In this document: positions 27,001-36,659 of the stretch, one piece after another
Numbering within the stretch: the first letter of the stretch is position 1
Layout of the letters: every line of letters begins with the position of its first letter
Source: Dyadobacter frigoris
GTDB lineage: Bacteria > Bacteroidota > Bacteroidia > Cytophagales > Spirosomataceae
Direction: 5' to 3'
NCBI RefSeq assembly: GCF_005280585.1
Contig: NZ_SZVO01000024.1
Location: 26,898 to 90,897, forward strand
DNA: 64,000 bases
Translations under genes and position numbers: made by a program
Notes under the pieces: model-generated
Seen by the model: only the letters and a program-made list of their open reading frames with translations
Database searches by the model: none
What the model was told of the DNA's origin: nothing

Positions 27001-29691
27001 GTGAAAAAACTCAGATATTATATTGGGCTACTGGCGGTCGGTACGGCCTGTCTTGCCTCCGTATCCAGGCCGGAATTGCCGCTGTTCAGAGCTGTGACCG
27101 ATTCGGTATCTATTAAAATTCCTGATTCCAGCCGGTTCACTGCAATGACGTTGATTTCCGGACTGGATGAGCCGATGGGAATGACGATTTTGCCAAATTA
27201 TGATATAGTAGTAGCCGAGAGAAAAGGTGCCGTCCGTTATTTTAATAACACTACTAAAGAACTTTCCACGATCGCTCAGTTTAATGTTTTCAGTGGAATT
27301 GAAGATGGCCTGCTCGGTGTAGCTACTGACCCGGATTTTAAAAACAATAACTGGATATACTTTTACTACGGTGTTGCCGGGGATAAAAATATAAGCAACT
27401 TGGCACGCTTCGAACTGAAAGACCATAATCTGATACAGTCGTCGAAGAAGGTATTGCTGGAAGTGCCGACACAGCGTAAATACTGCTGTCACTCTGCGGG
27501 TTATATTACATTTGATCCTGATGGATTGTTGTATTTATCGATTGGCGACAATACAAATGCCGAAGAAATTGAAGGTCATAATCCAACTGACGAGAGGCCG
27601 GGCCATGAACTGGCAGACGACCAGGGTGCGACGGCTAACAGCAATGATTTCCGGGGAAAAATACTGCGCATCAGACCGCTAGCGGATGGGACGTACAGTA
27701 TTCCGGACGGCAATCTATTTCCGAAAGACGGATCTTTGGGGAAACCTGAAATTTATGTAATGGGTTTAAGAAACCCGTTCAGAATGTCCGTGGACCCCAA
27801 AACGAAATATGTGTATTGGGGGGATGTCGGGCCGGATACCGAAATTAAAGCGAGTGAAGGGAAACTGAGCTATGACGAGATCAATCAGGCGCGTAAACCC
27901 GGATTTTTCGGTTATCCTTATTTTTTGGGTGATAACGAGGTTTTTCCTGATTATAATTTTGAAACAAAACAGGAAGGTCCCGGAAAAGATCCCCTGCATC
28001 CAATCAATGATTCGCCCAATAATACCGGTCTGAAAAACCTGCCACCTGCCCAGCCTGCATTTATCTGGTATGGAAAAGGCCCGTCCAAAAAATGGCCGGA
28101 AGTAGGTAAGGGAGCCGCAAGTGCCATGGCAGGACCGGTTTATTACAGTGATCTGTATCGGAAAGCACCTTATAAACTGCCTGATTATTACAACGGAAAG
28201 CTGTTTATTTTTGAGTGGGTCAGAAAATGGATTATGGCTGTTACCATGGACAGCGAAGGTAATTATGTGAGCATGGAACCCTTTATGCCGCAGCTGAAAG
28301 TAGTGGCGCCGATGGATATGCAGATCGCTCCGGACGGTGCAGTATATCTGCTTGCTTATGGTACAAACTGGTTTGCCAGAAACACAGATTCAGGCATCAT
28401 CCGGATAGAATATTCAGAAGGGAACCGCAATCCGGTGGCTGCATTGAAAGTGGGGAAAACAATGGGCGCAGCGCCGTTTACAGTGGAGCTATCCGCCAAT
28501 GCGTCAAAGGACTATGATGCCGATGACAGGCTTTCTTATGAATGGAAAATAGGTGATAAAAAAGCAGCTGGCCAGGATATTCGTCATACATTTACCAAAC
28601 CCGGCATCTATAATGTTGTACTGACGGTATCGGATCAAAATGGCGGAAAAGGAACGGCCACCACTCAGATAAAAGTAGGCAACACACCACCCGATCTGAC
28701 CATTGTAACAAAGGCTAACCGCAGCTTTTACTGGGATAATTCTGAATTTGATTACCAGATAAAAATCAGTGACAAAGAAGATGGGAAAATAGATCCGCAG
28801 AAAGTAAATGTCAGTTTCAATTACCTGACTTTTGGAAAAGATCTGGCAGGTGCCCTGAGCTCCGGTGGAGAAAATGACCTGCGGTTTTCAGGTACTGAAA
28901 AGCTGTATGCTTCTCTGGATTGCAAATCCTGCCATACAATGGAAACAAAATCAGTAGGCCCGGCTTTGAAAGAAATTGCAAAAAAATACAAGGACCGGGA
29001 AGGATCGGATATATTGCTTGCCCGCAAAATAATTACCGGCGGAAGCGGCAACTGGGGAACGTATCCCATGCCGCCGCATGCTGATCTGCCGGAAAAGGAT
29101 GCGAAGGAAATAGCCGGATATATTTTGTCAATGGGTCAAAAAGCAGGAAAAATGCCACTTTCCAGCGTCATGAAGCTAACTGAACATGAAGGAAAAGGAA
29201 ATGAAGGAGCCTATGTACTTCAGGCATCGTATATGGATAAGGGTGCCAATGGAATTGAGCCGCTGAAAGCCAGCAGCTACGTGGTCCTTCGAAACCCTTT
29301 AATACAGCTTGAAGACTATCAGGAAGGAAATGTGGGCGTGGTGATCGCTACGCAAAACACCGGGTTCATCTCACATATTGCAAACATTACCGACGGGAAA
29401 TATACCCGTTTCAATGCAATCGACCTGAATCATATCAAGTCAGTCAGGTTAAGAATACAGGAGCAGGGCGCTGGCGGAACTGTGGAATTGAGAAACGGGG
29501 CAAAAGACGGACCTCTGCTTGGGAAAACAGAAATTGCCGCCGGGCAGACAGAAGATCCAAAAACAGGCTGGAAAGAAATTGATTTGCCTGTCAGCCCCAC
29601 AACCGGTATGCACGACTTGTATTTTGTATTTAAAAATCCAAATTCAAAAAGAGCCTTATTTCATATTGACTGGATGTATTTTGAAAAATAA
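27001..29691 (+). CDS. Multidomain sugar dehydrogenase: GSDH, PKD, cytochrome c and carbohydrate-binding modules
   Basis: Secreted enzyme of about 896 residues. After the signal peptide comes a six-bladed glucose/sorbosone dehydrogenase domain (about 45-470; MTILPNYDIVVAERKGAVRY, LLGVATDPDFKNNNWIYFYY, GDNTN), which normally oxidises aldoses with PQQ. A PKD domain follows (about 475-560; ANASKDYDADDRLSYEWKIG). Next comes a c-type cytochrome with haem motif CKSCH near residue 641 and a MPPH distal-methionine region. A C-terminal carbohydrate-binding module completes it (about 768-896; IQLEDYQEGN). The cytochrome could take electrons to the respiratory chain. GTG at 27001 was preferred over TTG at 26995 because it gives a normal MKKL signal peptide. 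Confidence 0.88.
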   Translation: MKKLRYYIGLLAVGTACLASVSRPELPLFRAVTDSVSIKIPDSSRFTAMTLISGLDEPMGMTILPNYDIVVAERKGAVRYFNNTTKELSTIAQFNVFSGIEDGLLGVATDPDFKNNNWIYFYYGVAGDKNISNLARFELKDHNLIQSSKKVLLEVPTQRKYCCHSAGYITFDPDGLLYLSIGDNTNAEEIEGHNPTDERPGHELADDQGATANSNDFRGKILRIRPLADGTYSIPDGNLFPKDGSLGKPEIYVMGLRNPFRMSVDPKTKYVYWGDVGPDTEIKASEGKLSYDEINQARKPGFFGYPYFLGDNEVFPDYNFETKQEGPGKDPLHPINDSPNNTGLKNLPPAQPAFIWYGKGPSKKWPEVGKGAASAMAGPVYYSDLYRKAPYKLPDYYNGKLFIFEWVRKWIMAVTMDSEGNYVSMEPFMPQLKVVAPMDMQIAPDGAVYLLAYGTNWFARNTDSGIIRIEYSEGNRNPVAALKVGKTMGAAPFTVELSANASKDYDADDRLSYEWKIGDKKAAGQDIRHTFTKPGIYNVVLTVSDQNGGKGTATTQIKVGNTPPDLTIVTKANRSFYWDNSEFDYQIKISDKEDGKIDPQKVNVSFNYLTFGKDLAGALSSGGENDLRFSGTEKLYASLDCKSCHTMETKSVGPALKEIAKKYKDREGSDILLARKIITGGSGNWGTYPMPPHADLPEKDAKEIAGYILSMGQKAGKMPLSSVMKLTEHEGKGNEGAYVLQASYMDKGANGIEPLKASSYVVLRNPLIQLEDYQEGNVGVVIATQNTGFISHIANITDGKYTRFNAIDLNHIKSVRLRIQEQGAGGTVELRNGAKDGPLLGKTEIAAGQTEDPKTGWKEIDLPVSPTTGMHDLYFVFKNPNSKRALFHIDWMYFEK

Positions 29692-29695
29692 CGAA

Positions 29696-30670
29696 ATGAT
29701 GAACCGACGAAATTTTATATACAACACGGCTCTTGGTGTGATGGCCGCCGAAGGGAATATTGGCTGGGGCAAAAACTACACTGCCGAAATAGGTAAAAGA
29801 ATTGGAATTATCGGGCTGGATACGAGCCACAGTGAAGTATTTACCAAAATGATCAATGCTGGTAATGCGGATATGAAAGGCTACAAAGTAGTGGCGGCTT
29901 ATCCGCATGGAAGCAAAGATATCGCCTCTGCTTTGAAAATGAAACCTGAAATCATAAAAGCTGTGCAGAGCCTGGGCGTAGAGATCGTGGATTCCATTGA
30001 AGAGCTGTTGAGCAAAGTCGATGTGGTTTTACTCGAATCCAACGATGGAAGGCCTCATCTTGAACAGGCGCTGCCGGTTTTCAAAGCGGGAAAAAGAATG
30101 TTCATCGACAAACCCGTGGCACCGGATCTGAAAGGAGCAACAGCGATTTTTGATGCTGCAAAGCAATACAATACGTCCTTTTTTACATCTTCGGCTTTAC
30201 GGTTTGATGTAAGCGTCCAAAAAGTAGCTGGCGGCTCTATCGGTAAAGTTATCGGGGCCGATGTGTACACGCCTGCCGAAATTGATAAAAATCACAGCGA
30301 TCTGGCCTGGTATGCCATTCATGGTGTAGAAATGCTTTTTACCGTAATGGGTCCGGGCTGCAAGAGGGTTAGCAGGACGTATCAGGAAGGAACGGATCTG
30401 GTAACCGGTGTATGGGATGACGGGAGAATTGGAACATTAAGAGGTATTAGGACAGGGGCTGCAAATATTGCCGGAACTGCTTTTGGAGAGAAAGGAATTG
30501 CTCCGCTAGGGCCTTTTGCTTCTTATGAACCACTGGTCAATGAGATTTTAACGTTTTTTGATTCAGGAAAACCACCGGTAACTCCAGGCGAAACCATCGA
30601 AATTTTCAGGTTTATCGATGCGGCTGACCGAAGCAGAAAACAAGGTGGGATTGCAGCGTCTTTGAGTTAA
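29696..30670 (+). CDS. Gfo/Idh/MocA-family oxidoreductase (copy A)
   Basis: NAD(P)-dependent oxidoreductase of 324 residues acting on sugars or related polyols. It has an unusual secretion-like N terminus (MNRRNFIYNTALGVMAAEG, twin-Arg-like). The Rossmann part follows (KRIGIIGLDTSHSEVFTKM), then the position of the usual EKP motif, written FIDKPVAPDLKGA. The second domain contains SDLAWYAIHGVEMLFTVMGP, where the His is in the position of the family's catalytic residue. It starts 5 bases after the dehydrogenase stop. A paralogue at 38200-39180 agrees at roughly four of five residues by eye. Confidence 0.9.
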   Translation: MMNRRNFIYNTALGVMAAEGNIGWGKNYTAEIGKRIGIIGLDTSHSEVFTKMINAGNADMKGYKVVAAYPHGSKDIASALKMKPEIIKAVQSLGVEIVDSIEELLSKVDVVLLESNDGRPHLEQALPVFKAGKRMFIDKPVAPDLKGATAIFDAAKQYNTSFFTSSALRFDVSVQKVAGGSIGKVIGADVYTPAEIDKNHSDLAWYAIHGVEMLFTVMGPGCKRVSRTYQEGTDLVTGVWDDGRIGTLRGIRTGAANIAGTAFGEKGIAPLGPFASYEPLVNEILTFFDSGKPPVTPGETIEIFRFIDAADRSRKQGGIAASLS

Positions 30671-30715
30671 ATGAAACAATTGTAAGACTATCCTGAATCC
30701 TTAAATATTAGCTGA

Positions 30716-31894
30716 ATGCAAAAATATATTGATCTGTACCGCAGCACACTTTTAAATGACATCATACCTTTCTGGATGAAAAACTCTCCTGATACCGAAG
30801 CAGGAGGTTATTTTACCTGTCTGGACCGGCAAGGTAAGGTGTATGATACCGATAAGTTTGTCTGGCTGCAATGCCGGCAGGTCTGGTGTTTTGCCATGTT
30901 ATATAACCAGGTTGAGCAAAAACAGGAGTGGCTGGACCTTGCACTTCATGGTGCGAAGTTTCTTGAAAAATATGGCCGGGATAAAAAAGGAAACTGGTAT
31001 TTTTCACTGGATCGTTATGGAAATCCTTTAACCCAGCCTTATAACATTTTTTCCGATTGCTTTGCTGCAATGGGATTCGGACAGCTTTACAAAGCCACCG
31101 GAAATGAGAATTTCCGGGATATTGCTGTCGATACTTTTCATGCTGTTTTGAAAAGAAAAGGGGATCCGAAAGGAATTTATAACAAGTCGTTTCCGCAAAC
31201 CAGGCCGCTACAGGGATTTGCCCTTCCAATGATCCTTTGCAACCTGGTTCTGGAAATGGAATCACTTCTGGATGCCGGTTTGGTACAATCTGTTATAGAT
31301 CAAGGCATTGATACGGTTATGAATAAATTTTATAAACCCGAACCGGGCGTTATTCTAGAAAACATTACACCCGACGGTTTATTTTCTAATTCGTTTGAAG
31401 GCCGGCTGGTTAATCCTGGGCATGGACTGGAAGCGATGTGGTTTATAATGGACCTTGCGGAGCGGACTTCGGATTATAAACTGATCCGGAAGGCCACGGA
31501 TATTACACTGGAATTACTGGAATATGGCTGGGACAAAAAGTATGGCGGCATTTTTTATTTTAAGGATGTAAAAGGATTTCCGCCTCAGCAGCTGGAATGG
31601 GATCAGAAACTCTGGTGGGTACATATTGAAACGCTGATCAGTTTGTTAAAAGGCTACCTGCATACTGGTGATGAGCGCTGCCTTGCCTGGTTTGAAAAGG
31701 TTCACGATTATACCTGGGAACATTTCCCCGATCCTGCTAACGGAGAATGGTTTGGATATCTGAACAGGGAAGGAGAGCCGCTTCTGACGTTAAAAGGCGG
31801 CAAATGGAAAGGTTGTTTTCATGTTCCGCGCGGGTTATACCAGTGCTGGAAAACGTTGGAAAAAATCAATGAAAAATCGCTTGTAAACGTCTGA
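30716..31894 (+). CDS. AGE-family epimerase/isomerase (N-acylglucosamine 2-epimerase-like)
   Basis: Cytosolic (alpha/alpha)6-barrel sugar epimerase or isomerase of 392 residues, the normal AGE size. Visible landmarks: FVWLQCRQVWCFAMLYNQVE near residue 48, a NIFSDCFAAMGFGQLYKATG block near 110, NPGHGLEAMWFIMDLAE near 238 (conserved His), and WWVHIETLISLLKGY near 298 with a second conserved His. The family interconverts N-acetylglucosamine/N-acetylmannosamine, glucose/mannose or cellobiose; the sequence alone does not settle which. It lies between the oxidoreductase and the permease (1-base gap to the latter), so it probably processes the imported sugar. Confidence 0.9.
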   Translation: MQKYIDLYRSTLLNDIIPFWMKNSPDTEAGGYFTCLDRQGKVYDTDKFVWLQCRQVWCFAMLYNQVEQKQEWLDLALHGAKFLEKYGRDKKGNWYFSLDRYGNPLTQPYNIFSDCFAAMGFGQLYKATGNENFRDIAVDTFHAVLKRKGDPKGIYNKSFPQTRPLQGFALPMILCNLVLEMESLLDAGLVQSVIDQGIDTVMNKFYKPEPGVILENITPDGLFSNSFEGRLVNPGHGLEAMWFIMDLAERTSDYKLIRKATDITLELLEYGWDKKYGGIFYFKDVKGFPPQQLEWDQKLWWVHIETLISLLKGYLHTGDERCLAWFEKVHDYTWEHFPDPANGEWFGYLNREGEPLLTLKGGKWKGCFHVPRGLYQCWKTLEKINEKSLVNV

Positions 31895-31895
31895 T

Positions 31896-33164
31896 ATGGC
31901 ACATATTCCTGTTTCTGGTCCGCACACAGCGGTAACTGTCCCCAATCAGAACTACACGCCTGCATTACCCGTGCTTGCCGTATTGTATTTCATGATGGGC
32001 CTGATTACCTGTCTGAACGATACACTGGTGCCGTTTTTTAAGAACAGTTTTAACCTGACCTATACGCAATCTGCCCTGGTGCAGTTTTATTTCTTTTTTA
32101 CTTATGGAATCATGTCTGTTCCGGCTGGCTGGCTGGTAGAAAAAATTGGCTTTAAACGTGCAATGGTCACCGGGTTCCTCGTTGCAGCGATTGGCACTTT
32201 TTTGTTTTTTCCTGCTTCTATGATGCACAAATACTATTTTTTCCTGGCCGCCCTTTTTATATTGGCAATCGGAGTCGTGCTGCTTCAGGTAGCCGCCAAT
32301 CCATTTATTACCATATTGGGTCCGGCCAGAACGGCGTCTTCCAGACTTACGCTGATCCAGGGCGTGGGAGCACTGGGTACCACGATTGCACCACTTTTAG
32401 GGACCTGGCTTATTTTGAACCGGGCAAAAGAATTCTTACAACAACCGGGCGAATCCTTACGACTGCCTTATTTATGTATCACCGGTTTTCTGGTTTTGAT
32501 TGCCCTGGTCGTCAGTCGTATTAACCTACCCAAAATCAGCACTCATTCCGAAACAGGTAAGGGTATTGGTACTAAAATCTTCCGGTTCAGAAATTTAAAA
32601 TTCGGAGTGATCGCACTATTCTGTTATGTTGGAGCAGAAGTTTCAATTGGTTCATTTTTAACTAATTACATTTCCGATACCCTGACAATAAGCGAAAACC
32701 AGGCGAATAGTTTTGTAGCGTTTTACTGGGGAGGCATGCTGGTGGGAAGATTTATTGGCGCTGCATTGTTAAGATTCCTGCGTGCGCCGCTCGTACTCAC
32801 GTTTTGTGTGCTCATGGCCATTTTGCTGATTCTTTTTTCTGTAAATTCCTCAGGTTCTGTGGCGGTTTGGACGATGACTGGCGTCGGGCTGTGTAATTCG
32901 GTCATGTTTGCTACTATTTTTTCATTGGCAGTAACCGGTGTGGGAAAATATGCTACAAAAGCTTCGGGCTGGTTGTCAACAGCCATTGTCGGAGGAGCAG
33001 TAGTATCGTTTTTTCAGGGCTGGCTCATAGATCATTTCAACTGGACAGTTGCCTTTATGCTGCCATTGGCATGTTATTTCTTCATCCTGTTTTTCGCATT
33101 GAACGGGTACAAACCCAAAGCAGATTTGAGGTTGGGAATACAGACAAGTCATCCTGATCAATGA
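31896..33164 (+). CDS. Sugar MFS transporter (FucP/GluP-like)
   Basis: Inner-membrane sugar:proton symporter of the major facilitator superfamily, 422 residues with about twelve membrane spans. FucP-group signatures are seen: GLITCLNDTLVPFFKNSFNL in TM1, ILAIGVVLLQVAANPFITIL around TM4, RLTLIQGVGALGTTIAPLLG in TM5, and the charged GAEVSIGSFLTNY stretch at TM7. It begins one base after the epimerase stop, so the two are cotranscribed, and it should carry the product released by periplasmic steps into the cytosol. Substrate possibilities are fucose, glucose, galactose or N-acetyl sugars. Confidence 0.92.
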   Translation: MAHIPVSGPHTAVTVPNQNYTPALPVLAVLYFMMGLITCLNDTLVPFFKNSFNLTYTQSALVQFYFFFTYGIMSVPAGWLVEKIGFKRAMVTGFLVAAIGTFLFFPASMMHKYYFFLAALFILAIGVVLLQVAANPFITILGPARTASSRLTLIQGVGALGTTIAPLLGTWLILNRAKEFLQQPGESLRLPYLCITGFLVLIALVVSRINLPKISTHSETGKGIGTKIFRFRNLKFGVIALFCYVGAEVSIGSFLTNYISDTLTISENQANSFVAFYWGGMLVGRFIGAALLRFLRAPLVLTFCVLMAILLILFSVNSSGSVAVWTMTGVGLCNSVMFATIFSLAVTGVGKYATKASGWLSTAIVGGAVVSFFQGWLIDHFNWTVAFMLPLACYFFILFFALNGYKPKADLRLGIQTSHPDQ

Positions 33165-33229
33165 TGCAGCGTCACTGATTCAATAAAAAAGTTATAATTT
33201 TAAAGCCTTTAAGGTATTAGATTTCGATT

Positions 33230-34435
33230 ATGAGCAGACCACTTCATGTAGCAGCTAACTATAAAACCAAAGATCCCGGACGTATAATTCTGGGTTATCT
33301 GGCCAACAACGGAGGGATGACTTTGCCTGAACTTGGGAAGCGGCTCAACGTAAGTGTTCCAAAGGTGACAGTACTTGTCAATGATTTAAAAAAGGATGGA
33401 CTGGTTCAGGATTATGGCAAGATTGAATCCTCAGGAGGGCGCCGGCCCAATTTGTACGGAGTTGCTGCTGATGCAGCGTATTTTATCGGCGTAGATGTCA
33501 AGCAGTATCATGTCAGTATTGGTTTGGCAGATCTGGATAAAAATTTAATTAAAAATTCGGGAAAGATCCCGTATAACCTGGATAATACGGTAGAATCCAG
33601 AGACGAACTTTGCCGGCATATTCTTACTTTTATTACCGGCCTTTCCATACCAAAAAACAAAATTCAGGGAGTAGGGATCAATCTTTCCGGCCGCGTCAAT
33701 TACAAGACCGGCCACAGTTACAGCTATTTCTATTTTGACGAAAGGCCGCTGAGCAAAATTGTGGAGGAGAAAATCGGTTATCACGTATATCTTGAAAACG
33801 ATTCGCGGGCAATGGCTTATGGCGAATTTTGTATGGGCGTTGTGCAGGATGAAAAGGATGTTCTGTTTTTGAACCTGGATTATGGAATAGCAGTAGGGAT
33901 CTTAATGGATGGAAAACTCTATTACGGAAAGTCGGGTTATGCGGGTGAGGTAGGGCACATGCCAGTTTTTAATAATGAATATATTTGCCGGTGTGGTAAA
34001 AAAGGCTGCCTTGAAACCCAGGCTTCGGGATGGGCACTTGTCCGCATGTTCCGGGAAAAATTACTGGAAGGATCATCTTCACTGATCAGTTCCAAAATAA
34101 CCGATCCGGATAAAATTACAATGGAAGATATTATTCAGGCCGCTATCGCTGATGACGTGCTGGCGATTGAGCTGATCGCACAGCTTGGCGAAAATCTTGG
34201 GCGGGGAATCGCATCACTTATCAACGTTTTCAATCCCGAACTAGTAATCCTTGGCGGCAGCCTGATGGCAACTCAGGAATATATCTGGCTTCCGATTAAA
34301 ACGGCAATTAATAAATATTCATTGAGCCTTGTAAATAATGATACCCGGTTATCCATGTCAAAACTCGGCGAAGACGCAGGTTTGTTAGGTGCATGCCTTT
34401 TGGTGCGAAACAGGTTCCTGGATTTTACCGGATAA
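33230..34435 (+). CDS. ROK-family transcriptional regulator
   Basis: The 401-residue protein begins with a winged helix-turn-helix (residues about 16-65; LPELGKRLNVSVPKVTVLVN). A ROK sugar-kinase-like domain follows, with GVGINLSGRVNYKTG, the EVGHM motif and a zinc site CRCGKKGCLET (three Cys plus the upstream His). ROK repressors respond to sugars and commonly control adjacent uptake and catabolism genes. It closes locus A and probably regulates some of the genes just upstream. The catalytic Asp of ROK kinases is not maintained in an obvious way, as expected for a repressor. Confidence 0.9.
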   Translation: MSRPLHVAANYKTKDPGRIILGYLANNGGMTLPELGKRLNVSVPKVTVLVNDLKKDGLVQDYGKIESSGGRRPNLYGVAADAAYFIGVDVKQYHVSIGLADLDKNLIKNSGKIPYNLDNTVESRDELCRHILTFITGLSIPKNKIQGVGINLSGRVNYKTGHSYSYFYFDERPLSKIVEEKIGYHVYLENDSRAMAYGEFCMGVVQDEKDVLFLNLDYGIAVGILMDGKLYYGKSGYAGEVGHMPVFNNEYICRCGKKGCLETQASGWALVRMFREKLLEGSSSLISSKITDPDKITMEDIIQAAIADDVLAIELIAQLGENLGRGIASLINVFNPELVILGGSLMATQEYIWLPIKTAINKYSLSLVNNDTRLSMSKLGEDAGLLGACLLVRNRFLDFTG

Positions 34436-35268
34436 AATCACAAAGAAATGATGTGCAAATTTACACCATGGAAAATCGGCATAACTATGAGTAAGTCATC
34501 CAATTTGGTATGAATCCTTCGTAACCAGTGGGCAAAGTCGGACTGGATAGGTATTAGGTAGTTTTCGAAATTGATAATTGTTTTCTTTTTAGATAATCGG
34601 TTTTTATCTGCATAACCATGATATCCCTTGACTGCGGCTTCCAGGATATAAATAGACCTATAGTCTTCATCTTAATTTTGCATAAAAATTTAATATAAAT
34701 AGTACTGGGTAATTTTTGTAAGTGCTGTTTTTATAAATTCCGATCGGCATATGTCAGGCAAATTGGCGCATCTCTTAGACATTCCTAATGGATATCCCAG
34801 CATGCCTGTAAATTCACTTTTAAGGTCTTTTGCCAGCTGTTCAGTTACTTCCAACCCCGCCCGGAGCTATCCTTTGCTGTTCTAGGATTGGGGAGTTACT
34901 TAAATACGGGGCAAACTTCCTAAAGATATGATTTAATTTACTTATTATCAGATATATATTAATAATTTATTTGTGATTGATTAGTACAATATTATAAATT
35001 CCTTAAAATGACTTTACTTCCTACACAATATAAAAATAGTTAGTACCTACATTCGAAATAAAGTGTATTACTGCCTTGTTAAAATGATGATTTTAATGTT
35101 TCCTTCTTTTTTTTAGTAATCGACAGCCAATTAAATGATTTTATCCATCTTTCCTAATATGCCGGTGTCATACCAAAATGACATTAGCTGCATGGCAATT
35201 TAAATATGTAAATTGGGGTGGGTATTCGTTTTTTATATAGTAAAAACGAATGGTAAAAAACGGGCCAT
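34436..35268. other. Decayed intergenic region
   Basis: No intact gene. It holds one worn coding fragment (34690-34866) and, at 35218-35245, a 10-bp inverted repeat (ATTCGTTTTT and AAAAACGAAT, loop of 8). A GGGGTGGGTATTCG sequence starts at 35215 just ahead of the Tn3-like fragment. This GGGG beginning is what Tn3-family terminal repeats look like, but it may be coincidence. Confidence 0.4.
34690..34866 (-). pseudogene. Coding remnant of unknown origin
   Basis: The minus strand is open for about 59 codons, ending TKITQYYLY and TAA at 34690. It contains LEVTEQLAKDLKSEFTGMLG, which has the composition of real protein. Upstream, a different frame reads PYLSNSPILEQQRIAPGG, suggesting a frameshift. 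I do not recognise the family. Confidence 0.25.
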
Positions 35269-35436
35269 ATGAGGATTATTGATATTCTTGATCAGGAAGA
35301 AATAAAAGAATTTGAAAGCCTTCCCGCTTTTTCTTTTCAACAACGTAAGGTATCTTTTGACTTGCCTGGCTGTCTAAAAATTAAATTGCGTGGTCTAGCC
35401 TCGGATATCAATAATTATTTTGATTTTAAAGGATAA
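35269..35436 (+). pseudogene. Tn3-family transposase N-terminal fragment (DUF4158-like)
   Basis: ATG at 35269 opens 55 codons beginning MRIIDILDQEEIKEFESLPA, then FSFQQRKVSFDLPGCLK. From knowledge of the family, Bacteroidota Tn3 transposases start with DEIKxFESPPxFxxEQRKxFFxLP, so the match is good. The frame stops at 35436 just where family members continue with a conserved RTxTNKIGF segment (here RGLASDINNYF), so it is a truncated relic. Its 3' end overlaps the convergent deacetylase gene by 22 bases. Confidence 0.5.
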
Positions 35437-36269
35437 TCCTGCAACTGGGTAAATGTATAGCCCTGCTGCTTTAACAGAGGTATTATTTTTTCAAGGGCCT
35501 CATAGGTATTCCATTTGGGATGATTAAAGTGCATGATAATCAACGCTCCCGGCCTGACACTTTTGAGCACATTGCGCTGGATTGTTTTGACGGGTGTACC
35601 GGGCACCGAGTCACCGGAAAGTACATCGAAGCTGACCATGGTAACATTTGGATTTTTAGCGATTTTAGCACAAGCTTCGTCGGTAAATGCTGTGGAAGAC
35701 CGGAAAAACAAGGGGCGTCGACCCGTGATGGATTCTATTTTTCGTTCATTCGCTTCGATTTCATCAAACGCGTCAGGCACATCAGCAGTACCTTTGATCC
35801 CATATTCACTTTCACCGTCAACAGAACAAGGGTTGTGATTCAGACCATGATTTTTGATTTCGAAAAGCTTTTCTTTACTCAATTCTAAAAACGTATCATA
35901 ATTGGCGTCGATCCACTTTCCGGAGACAAATAAGGTTGCAGGAATTTCATTCCTTCTTAAATAATTGATGAGGTCGGCATTATATTCGCTCCCATGCAGA
36001 CCGCCACATGCATCGAAGGTAAGGGCAAGCAGTTTCTTGTTGGTAACCAAATCTTCATCGACGCCTTTCACAAATTCTCCCCAGGTCCCTGGTTTTACAT
36101 TTGCGAATGTTTTATCAACCTCATTTTTCTTTTCAAGATAAGAATTGTCCTTGTACAGCTTGCGAAGAAAATTCTCGTTTACCACACTGGCAGGCTGAGA
36201 CAGAAGAATTTTTGAGCTCAGTAAGAATAGCATTGATATGTGTATAGATTTCATGTTGCTGGATTTCAA
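35415..36269 (-). CDS. Secreted polysaccharide deacetylase (NodB-homology, CE4)
   Basis: The 284-residue protein has a signal peptide (through LLSQPAS) and a NodB domain. Motif 1 is LLALTFDACGG with its Asp in TFDA; motif 2 appears as EIKNHGLNHNPCS, where NHGLNH offers the metal-binding histidines; motif 3 is FFRSSTAFTDE; and the late motif is GALIIMHFNHPKWNT. It probably removes acetyl groups from cell-wall or exogenous polysaccharide in the periplasm. It stands alone, convergent with the Tn3 fragment and followed upstream by degenerate genes. Sequence is intact and normal in length. Confidence 0.88.
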   Translation of the reverse strand: MKSSNMKSIHISMLFLLSSKILLSQPASVVNENFLRKLYKDNSYLEKKNEVDKTFANVKPGTWGEFVKGVDEDLVTNKKLLALTFDACGGLHGSEYNADLINYLRRNEIPATLFVSGKWIDANYDTFLELSKEKLFEIKNHGLNHNPCSVDGESEYGIKGTADVPDAFDEIEANERKIESITGRRPLFFRSSTAFTDEACAKIAKNPNVTMVSFDVLSGDSVPGTPVKTIQRNVLKSVRPGALIIMHFNHPKWNTYEALEKIIPLLKQQGYTFTQLQDYPLKSK

Positions 36270-36390
36270 ATTTTCGAAAAAAAGTAACTATGATAGAGAG
36301 AATTAGTAAATAGGCTTTAATTTTCGTAAAGTCGTTTTTCTGATGGTTAGTCTTAGGGTTAAGAAGATTAAACCTGATTGTCCATTGCCT

Positions 36391-36659
36391 TTAAACCGTG
36401 CTGGCTCCGAAGAAATGGCCAACCAAAGCCGTTATGCCCATGGCTGCGGTTCCCCAGAATGCGATCCGGGCTACTGCTATGCCGACCTTTGACCCTCCCG
36501 TTTTGGCTGCAAGAGCCCCTAAAACCATCAGGAAAATAATGGAGAAGCCATATTGATAGTATACCATAAAATGTAATGGCGCCAGCATAGAAACAAGAAA
36601 TGGCAACAAAGCCCCGAAGGTAATGAGCCGAAAGATGCAAAAGCAGCCTGGAGGGGTTT
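36391..36659 (-). pseudogene. VIT1/CCC1 transporter C-terminal fragment, frameshifted
   Basis: The fragment starts with KPLQAAFASF, then changes frame and continues LITFGALLPFLVSMLAPLHF, GALAAKTGGSKVGIAVARIA and FWGTAAMGITALVGHFFGAS, ending at 36391. These are the last three membrane spans of a VIT-family iron/manganese transporter. The N-terminal half is missing and is replaced by the VirJ-like fragment directly upstream on the same strand. Confidence 0.6.
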
